Below the pieces are notes generated by a model that ran no database searches, was not told where the DNA came from, and saw nothing but the letters and a program-made list of their open reading frames with translations. This document shows, in pieces, positions 12,099-13,136 of a stretch of 13,136 nucleotides of DNA. Position 1 is the stretch's first letter; each line of letters opens with the position of its first letter. The stretch covers positions 1 to 13,136 of the forward strand of contig CATJRT010000197.1 in the NCBI GenBank assembly GCA_949742895.1, read 5' to 3'. Origin of the DNA: an uncultured Eubacteriales bacterium (GTDB taxonomy: Bacteria; Bacillota_A; Clostridia; Oscillospirales; Oscillospiraceae). The position numbers and the translations under genes were made by a program.

Positions 12099-12757
12099 TG
12101 GGACTTGAAATTTTTACAAGCAGCGGAACATTTAATCCAGCTACGTATGGATTGCAGGCCGGAGATTTTATTCAGGTTCTTGTTGTTGGAGCCGGGGCCG
12201 GCGGCGACTGGGGCCGCGACAGTTCAAACGCAACATATGGCGGTGGATTGGCGGGAAGTATAGCAGTAAAAACGTATAAGCTGCCTAATACAAATACCAT
12301 AAACGTTACCGTTGGTACTGGAGGTTCTGGGGGCACAAGTGCAAGCAACCATGCTAAGGCCGGCCAAAGCAGCAGTTTTGGGGCCGTTGTATCTGCGCCA
12401 GGAGGTGCCGCCACCGGCAACGGCTTGGATTCCGGAGCTGGTGGCGATGGAGGTTATTCCCCACTGTTAGCACAAGCATTTATGCAAGGAGGCCGTGCAA
12501 GCGGTACGCTCGGAACTGATGGCGGAGGCGATGGCGGCTCAAATGGAGGCAAGGGTGGTAAGACTTACCAAAGAGGCGCGTATGGCTCGGTACCTTTTGG
12601 TGGAAGCCCTGCATATGGAGGTTCCTACGGTAATGGTAGTTCGTATTATGGCGGTGGCGGCGGCGGAAACGGCTACGGTGCCGGAGGTGGTGCTGGCGGC
12701 TATCCATTTGCTTCTGGAGGGAGTGGAGCATCTGGCTTGGTAATTGTGACGTGGTAA
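12098..12757 (+). CDS. Glycine-rich tail adhesin / receptor-binding candidate
   Basis: A 219-residue protein. After an opening LEIFTSSGTFNPATYGLQAG and the strand FIQVLVVGAGAGGD, it becomes dominated by glycine with Ser, Asn, Tyr and Ala, densest from about residue 100 to 205 (runs such as YYGGGGGGNGYGAGGGAGG). It ends with GASGLVIVTW, a closing motif (VIV followed by an aromatic residue) typical of the glycine-rich domain family of phage tail tips. The pattern resembles polyglycine adhesins such as gp38 of T-even relatives, where Gly-rich sandwiches present host-range loops, but direct homology is not claimed. ATG 12098 overlaps the preceding stop by one base (TGATG). Local composition is AT-richer than the main cluster. 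Confidence 0.75.
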   Translation: MGLEIFTSSGTFNPATYGLQAGDFIQVLVVGAGAGGDWGRDSSNATYGGGLAGSIAVKTYKLPNTNTINVTVGTGGSGGTSASNHAKAGQSSSFGAVVSAPGGAATGNGLDSGAGGDGGYSPLLAQAFMQGGRASGTLGTDGGGDGGSNGGKGGKTYQRGAYGSVPFGGSPAYGGSYGNGSSYYGGGGGGNGYGAGGGAGGYPFASGGSGASGLVIVTW

Positions 12758-12770
12758 GGGGTGTGATAAT

Positions 12771-13118
12771 ATGTACATTTTGCTGTCAGGACAAAACACA
12801 GTATCTGAGATTATCCCAGATGAGAATCCAGCATTCCCAGGTATCCCCATCGAGCAGCGCTATGCGCCGGACTTTATTGAGCAGTTGATCCATGTGCCGG
12901 ACGACGCTGAGGTGGCGCAGAACTGGATTTATGATTTCGAGACAGGTTTTTTTTCTCCGCCGCCGGAGCCGGGAAAGCTGTCAGATTTGCTGCCAGACAT
13001 GATGGAACCCGCGCCTGCGGCGGAGCCTGGGGAGGCGGAGGACGTGGCGGGGCTGCTGGTGGAGCACGAGTACCGGCTGGCGCTGCTGGAGCTGGGGCTG
13101 ACGGGGGGTGATGCGTGA
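12771..13118 (+). CDS. Small tail-tip-associated protein
   Basis: A 115-residue protein from ATG 12771, with GGGGTGTGAT upstream. The N-terminus (MYILLSGQNTVSEIIPDENP then FPGIPIEQRYAPDFIEQLIHV) and VAQNWIYDFETGFFSPPPEP form a pattern found after fibre genes in Clostridia phages. The first 60 residues would be a small folded domain; a Pro/Glu-rich linker and a short helix (AGLLVEHEYRLALLELGL) follow. It could be a fibre chaperone or a minor tip subunit; nothing in the sequence decides. Composition returns to GC-rich from about 12840. The stop overlaps the next start as TGATG. Confidence 0.6.
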   Translation: MYILLSGQNTVSEIIPDENPAFPGIPIEQRYAPDFIEQLIHVPDDAEVAQNWIYDFETGFFSPPPEPGKLSDLLPDMMEPAPAAEPGEAEDVAGLLVEHEYRLALLELGLTGGDA

Positions 13119-13136
13119 TGCTGTACCGGACATTGA
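13118..13136 (+). CDS. Start of a further small gene (partial, XkdX-like candidate)
   Basis: ATG 13118 overlaps the preceding TGA (13116-13118) as TGATG, with an ACGGGGGGTGAT ribosome site upstream. The first codons read MLYRTL, then the window ends. Small XkdX-like or similar phage ORFs often begin this way and stand before the holin/lysin module, but six residues cannot establish identity. Confidence 0.4.

Noticed and set aside
12098..12757. A diversity-generating retroelement target in the glycine-rich gene
   Set aside because: No reverse transcriptase, template repeat or initiation-of-mutagenic-homing element is visible in the window.

Overview
This window is a stretch of the late (structural) region of a tailed phage or prophage. 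Every gene lies on the + strand and the packing is very tight, with repeated ATGA, TGATG, GTGA and TAGTG overlaps. Gene order and protein types match a long, non-contractile-tailed phage (siphovirus morphology; no sheath or contractile baseplate genes seen) of the Listeria A118 type as found in Firmicutes. Purine-rich Shine-Dalgarno sites, high GC in most genes, and a cysteine-rich KTR/Com-like zinc-ribbon gene before the scaffold gene suggest a gut Clostridia host (Oscillospiraceae or Lachnospiraceae type). That host assignment is inference from style only. No integrase, repressor, attachment site, tRNA, rRNA, CRISPR array or transposon is visible.

Head region (1-3656): the end of an upstream gene, a 59-residue zinc-ribbon protein whose last codons form one arm of a strong terminator hairpin, a second small hairpin, then scaffold, major capsid protein, head-tail connector, head-closure candidate and two minor capsid / tail-completion proteins. 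Tail region (3659-8339): tail tube protein, tail assembly chaperone, Gp15-type protein (possible -1 frameshift partner), a small unrecorded basic ORF in frame after the Gp15 stop, an 890-residue tape measure protein with four 58-residue hydrophobic repeats, and a small distal tail protein. Tail tip region (8336-13136): a hub-like protein, two small structural proteins of unknown role, a cytosolic-type glycosyltransferase, a short fibre-base protein, a glycine-rich putative adhesin, a small conserved-type protein and the first codons of one more gene.

The most unusual points are: a complete glycosyltransferase (GT92 / Glyco_tranf_2_4-like, with a DTDEF motif) translationally coupled to tail-tip genes; the zinc-ribbon gene ending inside a terminator with a duplicated 5' arm; a probable hidden 31-residue ORF in frame downstream of the amber stop of Gp15; and sharp composition changes inside the tape measure gene and around the glycine-rich tip module, which look like mosaic exchange. 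All family names come from reading the sequence and from memory of the families; no database search was run.
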